Counted from the first letter of the stretch, positions 8,040 through 16,473 are shown. The stretch is 64,000 nt of DNA from CAZTHM01 sp041946825 (GCA_041946825.1 JBHGBD010000001.1:1-64000); one strand, 5' to 3'. The notes: generated by a model not told the origin, from the sequence alone. A program made the numbers and translations.

Positions 8040-8408
8040 ATGTTGAAGCTGGCTTCCAAAAACCAAACGCGTCGCCGGATTCATGTGCGTATCCGGGCTC
8101 GTGTCGCGGGCCGACCCGGCATGCCGCGCCTGAACGTTTATCGATCCCTGGGGCACATTTATGCCCAGATCATCGACGACACTCAAGGCCAGACGGTGGT
8201 GTCGGCGTCAAGCGTTGACAAACAAATTCGCAAGGCTTTGAAGGGGGGCGGGAACGTCGCCGCCGCGAAGGCTGTGGGAAAGGTGTTGGCAGAGCGGGCG
8301 AAGGCAGCGAATATCTCCTGTGTCGTGTTTGACCGCGGCGGCTACGCCTACCATGGGCGAGTGAAAGCGCTGGCGGATGCGGCGCGCGAAGCCGGACTGA
8401 AATTCTAG
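8040..8408 (+). CDS. rplR: 50S ribosomal protein L18
   Basis: L18 links 5S rRNA to the 50S subunit. The 122-aa protein has RIRARVAGRPGMPRLNVYRSLGHIYAQIIDD in the first half and VVFDRGGYAYHGRVKALADAAREAGLKF at the end, which is the family consensus. GAGGA lies just before the ATG. Confidence 0.97.
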   Translation: MLKLASKNQTRRRIHVRIRARVAGRPGMPRLNVYRSLGHIYAQIIDDTQGQTVVSASSVDKQIRKALKGGGNVAAAKAVGKVLAERAKAANISCVVFDRGGYAYHGRVKALADAAREAGLKF

Positions 8409-8432
8409 AGGGAGTTTGAGGGGAGTACCGAG

Positions 8433-8930
8433 TTGCCAAATCGGATTGATGCCAATACGCTGCAGTTGAAGGACCAGGTCGTCTCGATCAACCGCGTCAC
8501 CAAGGTCGTGAAGGGAGGTAAGAACCTCAGCTTCTCCGCATTGGTGGTGGTGGGGGATGGCGCTGGGCACGTCGGCTACGGCTCAGGAAAAGCTCGCGAA
8601 GTGCCCATGGCGATCCGCAAGGGGATCGAATCAGCCAAGAAGGCACTCGTGAAGGTCAATGTAATGGGCCGCAGTATTCCGCACACGACGCTGGGACGAT
8701 ATGGAGCGGGCAGAGTCCTGCTGAAACCCGCGCCGGAAGGGACGGGAGTCATCGCCGGCGGCGCCGTGCGTGCCGTGGTTGAGGCGGCGGGAATTCAAAA
8801 CGTCCTCACCAAGTCACTGGGGACCACGAACCCCCATAACGTCGTAAAAGCCACCATGGATGCGCTCTGCAAGCTCCGCAATCCCGACGAAGTGGCGGCC
8901 GCGCGTGGCAAGGTAACGGAAGAAATCTAG
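8433..8930 (+). CDS. rpsE: 30S ribosomal protein S5
   Basis: S5 controls decoding fidelity and translocation. TTG start with GGGGAG upstream; the first residues PNRIDANTLQLKDQVVSINRVTKVVKGGKNLSFSALVVVGD run straight into the dsRNA-binding N-domain, which supports this start. The C-terminal domain contains the KTVPHT-type loop SIPHTTLGRYGAGRVLLKPAPEGTGVIAGG. Length 165 aa is normal. Confidence 0.97.
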   Translation: MPNRIDANTLQLKDQVVSINRVTKVVKGGKNLSFSALVVVGDGAGHVGYGSGKAREVPMAIRKGIESAKKALVKVNVMGRSIPHTTLGRYGAGRVLLKPAPEGTGVIAGGAVRAVVEAAGIQNVLTKSLGTTNPHNVVKATMDALCKLRNPDEVAAARGKVTEEI

Positions 8931-8933
8931 AAG

Positions 8934-9461
8934 GTGGCGAGATCTGTGACTGAAAAATCTCAGCGAACAATTCACATCAAGTGGGTGCGAAGCGGGATTG
9001 GATTTACGTACCGCCAAAAAGAAATGGTGCGAAGCCTGGGGCTTCTTCGACTCAATCAGGTTGTGGCGCGACCAGACACGGCTCAGATTCGCGGCTTGGT
9101 GGCGCGCATCCCGCATCTGGTCGAAATCGTGGGGGAACCCCCAGTGCCCGCTCCTTGGGCGGCGATACCCGAATATGCGCTGAAGGCGCCGGAAGCGATC
9201 CTCCCAAAACCGCCCGAGCCGGAGAAGGCAGAGGGCGAGGCTGGCGCGCCTCCACAGGCAGTTGCTGCAGTCGAGGTGCCGGCAGAGGCATCAGAAGGCG
9301 CGAAGAGGGAAGAGCCGAAAGCCCCGACAAAGACCAAGAAGGCGGCCAAGTCGACGAAGGCCTTAGAAGTAAAAGGTAAGCCCAGCAAGGAAGAAGCCAA
9401 GAAGAAGACCAAGGCTGCGGCGGCCAAGGAGGTCAAGTCAGCCAAGGCGAAGAAGAAGTAG
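8934..9461 (+). CDS. rpmD: 50S ribosomal protein L30 with long Lys/Ala-rich tail
   Basis: Residues about 10-65 are a normal L30: IHIKWVRSGIGFTYRQKEMVRSLGLLRLNQVV, then PDTAQIRGLVARIPHLVEIV. L30 is usually only about 60 aa, but this product is 175 aa. The extra part is Pro/Glu-rich at first (about 72-125), then Lys/Ala-rich (126-175) and resembles histone-H1-like or nucleic-acid-binding tails. The frame is open throughout and stops just before rplO, so the tail is not an annotation artefact of a lost stop. GTG start three nt after rpsE. Confidence 0.92.
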   Translation: MARSVTEKSQRTIHIKWVRSGIGFTYRQKEMVRSLGLLRLNQVVARPDTAQIRGLVARIPHLVEIVGEPPVPAPWAAIPEYALKAPEAILPKPPEPEKAEGEAGAPPQAVAAVEVPAEASEGAKREEPKAPTKTKKAAKSTKALEVKGKPSKEEAKKKTKAAAAKEVKSAKAKKK

Positions 9462-9472
9462 GCAACCAGACC

Positions 9473-9925
9473 ATGTCCATTCACGTTGGAACAATTCGCC
9501 CCCCGCGTGGCGCCCACAAGCGCCGCAAGCGCATCGGTTTGGGGATGGGTTCGGGACACGGCAAGACCGCCACGCGCGGATCAAAAGGCCAGCATTCCCG
9601 GTCGGGCTCGAGCATGCGCCCGGGATTTGAAGGCGGGCAGATGCCACTTCATCGCCGCCTGCCGAAGCGCGGTTTCACGAATATTTTTAAGAAACATTTT
9701 GCCCTGGTGAACTTGCGCGACCTCGCAGAATTCAGTGCGGAACAGAAGATCACTCCTGAACTCCTCATGCAGCGAGGGCTGATCAAGAAGTTGGGCGATG
9801 GCCTGAAGATTCTTGGCGACGGTGAGATGAAGGCACCGCTGGAAATTTCCGCTCACTATTTCTCGAAGCCCGCCTTGGAGAAGATAAAGAAGGCGGGTGG
9901 CAAGGCTGAGGTCATCCGGGCATGA
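9473..9925 (+). CDS. rplO: 50S ribosomal protein L15
   Basis: L15 is a late 50S assembly protein. The 150-aa protein carries the glycine-rich N-terminus (KRRKRIGLGMGSGHGKTATRGSKGQHSRSG) and FEGGQMPLHRRLPKRGFTNIF (about 50-70). The final ATGA overlaps the secY start, a common coupling at this place in the spc operon. Confidence 0.97.
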   Translation: MSIHVGTIRPPRGAHKRRKRIGLGMGSGHGKTATRGSKGQHSRSGSSMRPGFEGGQMPLHRRLPKRGFTNIFKKHFALVNLRDLAEFSAEQKITPELLMQRGLIKKLGDGLKILGDGEMKAPLEISAHYFSKPALEKIKKAGGKAEVIRA

Positions 9926-11322
9926 TGGAGTCCATCAAGAGTATTTTCGAGATCCCGGATCTGCGCAAGCGGATTCTCTTTACCGTCCTGATGCTGGCGC
10001 TCTACCGTCTCGGCTCGTTTATTCCGACTCCGGGAATTAACGCCAGCGTCTTCGAACAGGCCTTTGAGAATCTGGCGGCCGGGCTCTTGGGCCTCCTGTC
10101 AATGTTTTCAGGCGGCAGCCTGCGGCGGCTGACGGTGCTCGCGCTGGGCATCATGCCCTATATTACGGCTTCTATTATTCTGCAGTTACTGACCGTGGTC
10201 TTCCCACATTTGGAAAAGCTGAAGAAGGAAGGCGAACTTGGCCGCCGCAAGATTACTCAGTACACGCGCTATCTGACTGTGGGTATCAGCGCCTTCCAGG
10301 CATTTACAGTCGCCGGTGTTTTGCAGCGCGCGACCTCGGCGGGAACTCCGCTGGTCACCAATCCGGGACCGGTATTCATCATCCAGACCGTCCTCACGCT
10401 GACCACCGGTGCGGTCTTTGTAATGTGGTTGGGAGAACAGATCACCGCGAGAGGGATCGGAAATGGCATGTCCCTTCTGATCTTTGCGGGAATTGTGGTG
10501 GGACTGCCGCGGGCCATCGGCGATCTTTACGACAAGGTTTTTGTCAGCCGGACCTGGAGCCTTCCAATCGTCTTGGTGCTGCTTGCCTTCATGGTCGCTG
10601 TCGTGGCCTTTATTGTGCTCGTCGAGCGCGGGGAACGGCGCATCCCCATCCAGTATGCGCGCCGCATCGTGGGAAGGAAAATCGTCGGGGGCGTTTCGAC
10701 GCACTTGCCGCTCAAAGTCAATAGCAGTGGTGTAATGCCTATCATCTTTGCGGTTTCGATCCTGACTTTCCCGCAGACGATTGCATTGGTTGGGAATCTG
10801 AAAAACAACCGCGTTATCGGCTGGCTGCTGACGAGTTTCGCCTGGGGAGAGCCCCTCTACACGGTCAGCTACGTTTTGTTAATCCTCTTTTTCGCGCACT
10901 TCTACCTTTCGATTGTCTATAACCCCGATGAAGTGGCCGATAACGTCCGCAAGCAGGGGGGATTCATACCAGGCATCAGGCCCGGTAAGCGTACGGCCGA
11001 CCATCTTGACGAAGTGTTGACCAAGATCACCTGGGTCGGCGGTGTCTATCTCGCCATCATCGCTCTAATTCCGGAATTGATGCTGGCAGGCCTGCGGGTC
11101 AACCACCTTCCGGGGGCGACCGGTATTTGGTTTGACGAACATCTGCCGACCTGGTTGCTGCACGGGCTTAATATTAATTTCTATTTCGGCGGCACCTCGT
11201 TGCTGATCGTCGTTGGCGTGGCAATGGACACGGTCCAGCAAGTGAACGCACAATTGATTATGCGGCACTACGAAGGATTCATGAAGAAAGGGCGCCTGAG
11301 AGGTCGACGCCCCGGGATGTAG
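9922..11322 (+). CDS. secY: Preprotein translocase channel SecY
   Basis: SecY is the inner-membrane pore for Sec-dependent export and membrane insertion. The 466-aa protein has ten hydrophobic segments. It starts with IFEIPDLRKRILFTVLMLALYRLGSFIPTPGI, has the plug region after TM1 and PYITASIILQLLTVVFPHLEKLKKEGELGRRKITQYTRY. The cytoplasmic loop KVNSSGVMPIIFA and the C-terminal MRHYEGFMKKGRLRGRR are also present. It overlaps rplO by 4 nt, as in other spc operons. Confidence 0.98.
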   Translation: MMESIKSIFEIPDLRKRILFTVLMLALYRLGSFIPTPGINASVFEQAFENLAAGLLGLLSMFSGGSLRRLTVLALGIMPYITASIILQLLTVVFPHLEKLKKEGELGRRKITQYTRYLTVGISAFQAFTVAGVLQRATSAGTPLVTNPGPVFIIQTVLTLTTGAVFVMWLGEQITARGIGNGMSLLIFAGIVVGLPRAIGDLYDKVFVSRTWSLPIVLVLLAFMVAVVAFIVLVERGERRIPIQYARRIVGRKIVGGVSTHLPLKVNSSGVMPIIFAVSILTFPQTIALVGNLKNNRVIGWLLTSFAWGEPLYTVSYVLLILFFAHFYLSIVYNPDEVADNVRKQGGFIPGIRPGKRTADHLDEVLTKITWVGGVYLAIIALIPELMLAGLRVNHLPGATGIWFDEHLPTWLLHGLNINFYFGGTSLLIVVGVAMDTVQQVNAQLIMRHYEGFMKKGRLRGRRPGM

Positions 11323-11338
11323 GGGAAGCGAGGAGACT

Positions 11339-11995
11339 GTGAAACCACGCGCATTGATCTTTCTGGGGGCTCCGGGGGCCGGCAAGGGCACGCAGGCCCG
11401 GGAGATCTCAAAGGCATTTGGCATCCCGCAAATCTCGACGGGCGACATTCTTCGCGAGTCGGTCAAGAAAGGCACCGCCTTGGGCCTTGCGGCCAAGGCC
11501 AGAATGGAAGCCGGGCAATTGGTTCCTGACGAGGTTGTCTGCGGTATCGTGGACGAGCGGATCAGCGAGCAGGACTGTGCGGCGGGATTCATTCTGGACG
11601 GTTTCCCGCGCACCATCCCTCAAGCGGAATTCGTGGATCGGGCGCTCGCGGCGAAGGGAAAAGGGAGTCCGCAGGTTATCAATATCGCCGTGGATCAAGA
11701 TGTCTTGATGAAACGTCTGACGGGTCGCCGCACTTGTTCGATCTGCGGAGAGATCTACAATATCTACTTCGGGCCTCCCAAACAGGAAGGCGTATGCGAC
11801 AAGGAGGGCGGGAAGCTGTTGCAGAGGGCGGATGACAACGAGAACACAATCCGCCAGCGCCTGGTAGCCTACGAGAACCAGACCAGCCCCCTGATCGAGT
11901 ACTATCGAAAGAAGAGCCTGCTCCACGATGTGAACGGGAATCGCGACCCCGAGCCAATCGCCCAGGAATTGGTCCAGTTCCTGAAGAACGCATGA
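11339..11995 (+). CDS. adk: Adenylate kinase with metal-type LID
   Basis: Converts ATP + AMP to 2 ADP. GTG start with AGGAG upstream. The P-loop is GAPGAGKGTQA near residue 10, and DGFPRT marks the AMP-binding region. The LID contains CSIC and, about 20 residues on, CDKE. This resembles the zinc-holding LID of Gram-positive-type enzymes, but the fourth ligand position is Glu rather than Cys or Asp, so metal binding is likely but not certain. 218 aa, long form. The stop overlaps the map start (ATGA). Confidence 0.97.
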   Translation: MKPRALIFLGAPGAGKGTQAREISKAFGIPQISTGDILRESVKKGTALGLAAKARMEAGQLVPDEVVCGIVDERISEQDCAAGFILDGFPRTIPQAEFVDRALAAKGKGSPQVINIAVDQDVLMKRLTGRRTCSICGEIYNIYFGPPKQEGVCDKEGGKLLQRADDNENTIRQRLVAYENQTSPLIEYYRKKSLLHDVNGNRDPEPIAQELVQFLKNA

Positions 11996-12741
11996 GCATT
12001 GAGTGCAAATCGCGAGCTGAAATCGAGAAGCTACGGCGCGCCGGCCGACTCGTGAGGGAGTTGTTGTACGAAATTCGAGACCGTATCCGGCCCGGCATGA
12101 CAACCATGGAACTTGAGCGATACGCAGAAAAGAGGCTGAAAGAGCTTGGGGCCCGCCCTGCATTCAAAGGCTATCGCGGTTACCCTTGCTGTCTGTGCAC
12201 TTCGGTGAACGACCAGATCATCCACGGGATCCCTTCCGAACGGAAGCTGAGGGAAGGTGATATTCTCAGTCTGGACCTGGGAGTAGTTCTGGACGGATAT
12301 TACGGCGACTCGGCCATTACGGTCCCGGTCGGACAGATATCGGAGCCACTGCAAAAGCTTTTGCGCGTGACCGAAGAAGCGCTGGAGTTGGCGATTCAAA
12401 ATGCGCGTGCCGGAAACCACCTGGGCGACGTCTCGGCGACAGTCCAGCAGCACGCGGAGAAGAACCACTACACGGTGGTGCGGGAATTCGTCGGACACGG
12501 GATCGGCCGGGATCTGCACGAGGAGCCTCAGGTTCCAAACTACGGGACTCCGGGTCACGGGCCGGTTCTGAAGGAAGGCATGGTCCTGGCTATTGAACCG
12601 ATGGTCAACTCGGGCGGCGCGGCCGTGAGAGTCTTGGACGACAGGTGGACGGCGGTGACGGCGGACGGCGGCTATTCCGCCCATTTCGAGCATATGGTTG
12701 CGGTGACCCGCAACGGCCCGGATGTTCTGACCAGGTGGTGA
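11992..12741 (+). CDS. map: Methionine aminopeptidase, type I
   Basis: Removes the N-terminal Met after deformylation (see def in this window). The 249-aa protein has the five metal ligands in place: D in LDLGVVLDGYYGDSAIT (two Asp), H in GHGIGRDLHEEPQVPNYG, E in VLAIEPMV and E in HFEHMVAVT. The catalytic His of CLCTSVNDQIIHGIP is also present. It overlaps adk by 4 nt, the usual secY-adk-map-infA order. Confidence 0.97.
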   Translation: MSIECKSRAEIEKLRRAGRLVRELLYEIRDRIRPGMTTMELERYAEKRLKELGARPAFKGYRGYPCCLCTSVNDQIIHGIPSERKLREGDILSLDLGVVLDGYYGDSAITVPVGQISEPLQKLLRVTEEALELAIQNARAGNHLGDVSATVQQHAEKNHYTVVREFVGHGIGRDLHEEPQVPNYGTPGHGPVLKEGMVLAIEPMVNSGGAAVRVLDDRWTAVTADGGYSAHFEHMVAVTRNGPDVLTRW

Positions 12742-12801
12742 TTCGCTGAGCCTGTCTGGGGAAAAGGCCGCCGGCGGATCGGGAATTTGGTTGAGCAGTT
12801 T

Positions 12802-13020
12802 ATGGCGAAGGAAGAAGCAATCGAGGTTATTGCGACGGTGGTTGAGCCTCTGCCGAACGCGATGTTTCGAGTCGAACTGGAGAATAAACACCGGGTTCTT
12901 GCGCATATCTCCGGAAAGATGCGGAAGAATTTCATTCGCATCCTTCCGGGAGACAAGGTGGCTGTGGAACTCTCTCCATACGACTTGACGCGCGGACGGA
13001 TTGTTTACCGGTATAAGTAG
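12802..13020 (+). CDS. infA: Translation initiation factor IF-1
   Basis: IF-1 is a single OB-fold protein that binds the 30S A site during initiation. Starting at this ATG gives 72 aa, MAKEEAIEVIATVVEPLPNA onward, the exact family length and N-terminus. A longer in-frame start (TTG at 12787) would add five residues that homologues lack. It includes MFRVELENKHRVLAHISGKM, RKNFIRILPGDKV and the conserved end DLTRGRIVYRYK. Confidence 0.96.
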   Translation: MAKEEAIEVIATVVEPLPNAMFRVELENKHRVLAHISGKMRKNFIRILPGDKVAVELSPYDLTRGRIVYRYK

Positions 13021-13121
13021 TCCGGGAGGGGGACAATCAACGCGGGAATGTGGTGGATCTTGATGGGCCCGGTGGGGCCCGAACAAAGGATTGAGCGGAA
13101 TTGTCCGCGGAGCGGAAAGCG

Positions 13122-13235
13122 ATGAAAGTTCGGTCATCGGTTCGAAAGATTTGTGCAAAGTGCAAGATTATCCGGCGCCGGGGAGTGGTCCGCGTGATTT
13201 GCGAGAACCCCAAGCATAAACAGCGCCAGGGGTAA
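13122..13235 (+). CDS. rpmJ: 50S ribosomal protein L36, zinc-binding form
   Basis: A 37-codon gene read directly from the sequence: it starts MKVRSSVRKICAKCKIIRRR and ends CENPKHKQRQG, with C11, C14, C27 and H32 as zinc ligands. That is the C+ form of L36. It lies between infA and rpsM, exactly where L36 belongs in the alpha operon. A 101-nt spacer separates it from infA, and a purine-rich GAGCGGAAAGCG lies before the ATG. Confidence 0.95.
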   Translation: MKVRSSVRKICAKCKIIRRRGVVRVICENPKHKQRQG

Positions 13236-13344
13236 GTATAGAAACTCGAAAATCGAAATGCGTTCCAGCGTCTGAAGATCGAGTGTTGACGATCTGACAA
13301 TTTTCGAGTTTGGTTTTTCGAATTTCGATCTTTGAGAGGTTGTT
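13236..13344 (+). promoter_or_regulatory. Dyad-rich spacer between rpmJ and rpsM
   Basis: Non-coding. A perfect 12-bp inverted repeat (AAACTCGAAAAT at 13242-13253 with ATTTTCGAGTTT at 13300-13311) encloses a smaller stem (AGATCG 13276-13281 / CGATCT 13290-13295). GGTTTTT follows the right arm, and ATCGAAAT at 13252-13259 can alternatively pair with ATTTCGAT at 13322-13329. This could be an attenuator, an mRNA-processing hairpin or a partial terminator inside the alpha operon. The function is inferred from symmetry only. Confidence 0.5.
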
Positions 13345-13731
13345 ATGGCAAGAATTGCGGGAATAGATTTGCCGCGAACCAAGCGGGCGGAAATTGGTTT
13401 GACGTATATCTTCGGAATCGGGCGTGCGCGGTCCATGTCCATTCTGGTTCGCGCCGGCGTTCATCCTGACAAGAAGGTCAAGGACCTGACCGACGACGAA
13501 GTCAACAAGATCCGCCAGATCATTGAGGAGGAGGGAGCCGTCGAGGGTGATCTCCGGAAAGAAACCGCAATGAATATCAAGCGGTTGATCGAAATTGGCT
13601 CCTATCGCGGATTCCGTCATCGACGCAACCTTCCGGTGCGAGGTCAGCGCACGCACACGAACGCTCGAACCCGTAAGGGACCCCGGCGAGGAACGATTGC
13701 CAACAAGAAGCGGGCTACAGCGAAGACTTAG
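13345..13731 (+). CDS. rpsM: 30S ribosomal protein S13
   Basis: S13 bridges the 30S head to the 50S subunit. The 128-aa protein begins ARIAGIDLPRTKRAEIGLTYIFGIGRARS, has the helix-hairpin-helix region and the C-terminal signature SYRGFRHRRNLPVRGQRTHTNARTRKGPRRGT with the basic tail that reaches tRNA. GAGAGG lies upstream of the ATG. Confidence 0.97.
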   Translation: MARIAGIDLPRTKRAEIGLTYIFGIGRARSMSILVRAGVHPDKKVKDLTDDEVNKIRQIIEEEGAVEGDLRKETAMNIKRLIEIGSYRGFRHRRNLPVRGQRTHTNARTRKGPRRGTIANKKRATAKT

Positions 13732-13770
13732 ATCCCGGGGGATTTGTTCGGCGACTAGGATTGAGGAGAC

Positions 13771-14178
13771 ATGGCGAAACCGGCTGCGAAACCAGGCAAG
13801 AAGAAGGTCTTTAAGAAGAAAGAGAAACGGATCGTGCCAACGGGCATTGTGCATGTTCACGCTACGTTCAACAATACACAGATCTGCGTGACCGATCCTG
13901 ACGGGAAAGTGGTGTGTTGGGCGAGCGCGGGTTCGCTGGGTTTCAAGGGGTCGCGCAAGGGGACTCCCTTCGCGGCCCAGCAGGCCGCGCTGCGTGCGGC
14001 CAATACGGCGCGTGACCACGGCATGCGGACAGTGGAAGTTCGCGTGAAGGGCCCCGGCTCGGGCCGTGAGTCGGCCATCCGCGCGCTGGCGACCGCCGGG
14101 CTTGATGTGCGTCTGATCAAGGACTCGACGCCCATCCCTCACAACGGCTGCCGGCCGCCCAAGCGCCGCCGGGTTTGA
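13771..14178 (+). CDS. rpsK: 30S ribosomal protein S11
   Basis: S11 lies on the 30S platform near the Shine-Dalgarno cleft. The 135-aa protein contains GIVHVHATFNNTQICVTDPDG, GFKGSRKGTPFAAQQAA, VRVKGPGSGRESAIRAL and ends STPIPHNGCRPPKRRRV, all family landmarks. The Lys-rich N-terminus (about 20 residues) is slightly extended. GAGGAGAC precedes the ATG. Confidence 0.98.
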   Translation: MAKPAAKPGKKKVFKKKEKRIVPTGIVHVHATFNNTQICVTDPDGKVVCWASAGSLGFKGSRKGTPFAAQQAALRAANTARDHGMRTVEVRVKGPGSGRESAIRALATAGLDVRLIKDSTPIPHNGCRPPKRRRV

Positions 14179-14196
14179 TTCGACGAGGAGGATGAT

Positions 14197-14826
14197 TTGG
14201 CAAGATATCGTGACGCAGTTTGCAGGCTTTGCCGCCGGGAAGGCATTAAGCTTTTCTTGAAGGGCCAGCGCTGTCTGACCGACAAGTGTGCGATCGAGAA
14301 ACGCAATTTCGCCCCAGGCCAGCATGGCAAATCGCGGCGGCCCAAGCTTGTGGGGTACGGGTTGCAGCTCCGTGAGAAGCAGAAGGTTCGCCGGATCTAC
14401 GGAATTCTGGAGGAACAGTTCCGCTCTTACTTCGAGAAAGCCGCGGCCATGAAGGGTATTACGGGCGAAAATCTGCTCCACCTCCTCGAGCAACGGCTTG
14501 ACAACGCCGTTTACCGGATGGGATTGGCAACCTCACGCGCGGCAGCTCGCCAACTTGTGCGGCACGGACATATCCAGGTTTCCGGCCGCAAAGTCAATAT
14601 TCCTTCCTTCCAGGTTTCGCCGGGACAGGAAATCGCGGTACGCGAGACCAGCCGTAACATCCCCGGCATCCTCCATGCGTTGGATCTGATGGGAGGGCGT
14701 GGGGTTCCCGCCTGGCTGGAATTCGACCGCGCCGGCATGAAGGGCAAGGTCCTTTCGGTGCCCAAACGTGAAGACGTGAATTTCCCGATTCAGGAGCAAA
14801 TGATCGTCGAACTCTATTCCAAGTAG
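14197..14826 (+). CDS. rpsD: 30S ribosomal protein S4, zinc-binding form
   Basis: S4 starts assembly of the 16S 5' domain and is a fidelity protein. TTG start with GAGGAGG just upstream; ARYRDAVCRLCRREGIKLF follows at once. Four cysteines, C9, C12, C26 and C31, make this the zinc-binding C+ form. The S4 RNA-binding domain is seen as RLDNAVYRMGLATSRAAARQ and the following RQLVRHGHIQVSGRKVNIPS (about 97-130). 209 aa, normal. Confidence 0.97.
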   Translation: MARYRDAVCRLCRREGIKLFLKGQRCLTDKCAIEKRNFAPGQHGKSRRPKLVGYGLQLREKQKVRRIYGILEEQFRSYFEKAAAMKGITGENLLHLLEQRLDNAVYRMGLATSRAAARQLVRHGHIQVSGRKVNIPSFQVSPGQEIAVRETSRNIPGILHALDLMGGRGVPAWLEFDRAGMKGKVLSVPKREDVNFPIQEQMIVELYSK

Positions 14827-14916
14827 CGCTGAGGTACGACGCGCCAGTTGTGGTTATAGATCGCAGTTTCAGTGGGGGCCGAATCACTCGGTTCCTGCAG
14901 GGGAGGTAAGAAATAG

Positions 14917-15924
14917 ATGCTTTGGAAAGGATTTCAGAGACCTAAGCGGTTGGCTGCGAACACCGACACGCTGACCGACAAGTACGGCCAGTTCAGCGCA
15001 CAACCTTTCGAACGTGGTTTCGGAACCACCATCGGCAACGCGCTGCGAAGAGTGTTGCTTTCTTCAATCGAGGGCGCAGCAATCACGGCCGTGAAGATTG
15101 AAGGGGTTTTGCATGAGTTCTCTTCGATCCCCGGAGTCGTTGAAGACGCCACGGACATCATCCTCAACCTTAAGCAGATTCCCCTGAAGATGAATGTCGA
15201 GGGACCGAAGACCCTTTACCTCAACGTCGACCAGCCCGGGGAAGTGACTTCGCGGATGGTCCAGGAAGACGCCGATATCGAGATTCTCGATAAGGATATC
15301 CCCATCGCTACCGTCAGCGAGGGCGGGAGCCTGCATATCGAGATGCGCGTAAAGAGCGGCCGGGGCTATGTGTCCGCCGAAAAAAATTTCGACGAGGATC
15401 TGCCCATCGGCTACATTCCCGTGGATTCCGTCCACTCTCCCATCCGCAAAGTGAATTACACGGTTGAGGCGGCGCGCCTGGGGCAAATGACCGACTACGA
15501 CAAGCTTACACTCGATGTATGGACCAACGGTGCGATTGCGCCCGCAGATGCCGTGGGGTTGGCGGCGAAGCTCCTCAAAGACCACATGAATATCTTCATC
15601 AACTTTGACGAGGCGCCCGAAATCGAGGAAGTTCGCTCGGAAGAAAAAGCGGCGGTCCGAAACGAGAATCTGGACAGGTCGGTGGAAGAACTCGAGCTTT
15701 CGGTGAGGTCCTACAACTGCTTGAAGAATGCCAATATCTCGACTATTCGTGAGCTTGTTCAGAAGTCTGAACAAGAGATGTTGAAAACAAAGAATTTTGG
15801 CCGGAAATCCCTAAACGAAATCAAGGAAATCCTGGCGGCCATGGGTCTGAGCTTGGGGATGAAGTTCGACGAGAAGGGAACTCCCATCATGCCGGCCCAG
15901 GAAGCCCCTAGCCCGCAAGTGTAG
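14917..15924 (+). CDS. rpoA: DNA-directed RNA polymerase subunit alpha
   Basis: Dimer scaffold of RNA polymerase. The 335-aa protein has the N-terminal dimerisation domain with FERGFGTTIGNALRRVLLSSIEGAA (about 32-56) and the C-terminal domain (about 250-320) that contacts UP elements and activators, with SVEELELSVRSYNCLKNANI and NFGRKSLNEIKEILAAMGLSLG. GGGGAGG is upstream of the ATG. Normal place in the alpha operon. Confidence 0.98.
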   Translation: MLWKGFQRPKRLAANTDTLTDKYGQFSAQPFERGFGTTIGNALRRVLLSSIEGAAITAVKIEGVLHEFSSIPGVVEDATDIILNLKQIPLKMNVEGPKTLYLNVDQPGEVTSRMVQEDADIEILDKDIPIATVSEGGSLHIEMRVKSGRGYVSAEKNFDEDLPIGYIPVDSVHSPIRKVNYTVEAARLGQMTDYDKLTLDVWTNGAIAPADAVGLAAKLLKDHMNIFINFDEAPEIEEVRSEEKAAVRNENLDRSVEELELSVRSYNCLKNANISTIRELVQKSEQEMLKTKNFGRKSLNEIKEILAAMGLSLGMKFDEKGTPIMPAQEAPSPQV

Positions 15925-15993
15925 CACCAAACACGGGAATCGCAGCTCAGCAGGCACCACGGGGCGCCAACCGCGCAAGAGGAAGCAGAGAGA

Positions 15994-16473
15994 ATGCGTC
16001 ACCGCAACTACGGAAAGAGACTGAGTAGAAATACCGAGCACCGTCGCGCGGTGCTGCGCAATCTCGTGACGTCTTTGATTCTTGAAGAACGCATCGAGAC
16101 AACCGTGGCGAAAGCTAAAGCGACTCGAGGGTTGGCAGAGGAACTCATCACCCTTGGCAAGCGCGGCGACCTTCATGCGCGGAGGCAGGCCGCAAGCTAT
16201 TGCATGACTGCTCCAGCCGTCAAGAAACTCTTTGAGGACGTCGCCAAGCGTTTTGCCTCACGTCCCGGCGGTTACACGCGGATCGTGCGGACGGGATGGA
16301 GAAAAGGCGATGGCGCCGACACGGCAGTCCTCGAACTCGTCGGGACGCAAGTCCTGCTGAAACATGCTGAGGCCCGAGCCAAGAAGGCGGAGGCCGTGCG
16401 AAAGCGTCAGGAGGAAGCCGCCAAGGCCGAACAGCAGCCCGCTCCGCCGGAAGAGGGCGAGGAGAAGAAGTAG
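15994..16473 (+). CDS. rplQ: 50S ribosomal protein L17 with charged tail
   Basis: L17 lies near the tunnel exit. Residues 1-120 are a standard L17: MRHRNYGKRLSRNTEHRRAV, then LRNLVTSLILEERIETTVAKAKATR and later GYTRIVRTGWRKGDGADTAVLELV. A further roughly 35 residues rich in Ala, Glu, Lys and Arg follow. L17 ends after the beta strand in short forms, but charged tails are known in several phyla. Last gene of the ribosomal cluster, followed by a strong terminator. Confidence 0.96.
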   Translation: MRHRNYGKRLSRNTEHRRAVLRNLVTSLILEERIETTVAKAKATRGLAEELITLGKRGDLHARRQAASYCMTAPAVKKLFEDVAKRFASRPGGYTRIVRTGWRKGDGADTAVLELVGTQVLLKHAEARAKKAEAVRKRQEEAAKAEQQPAPPEEGEEKK

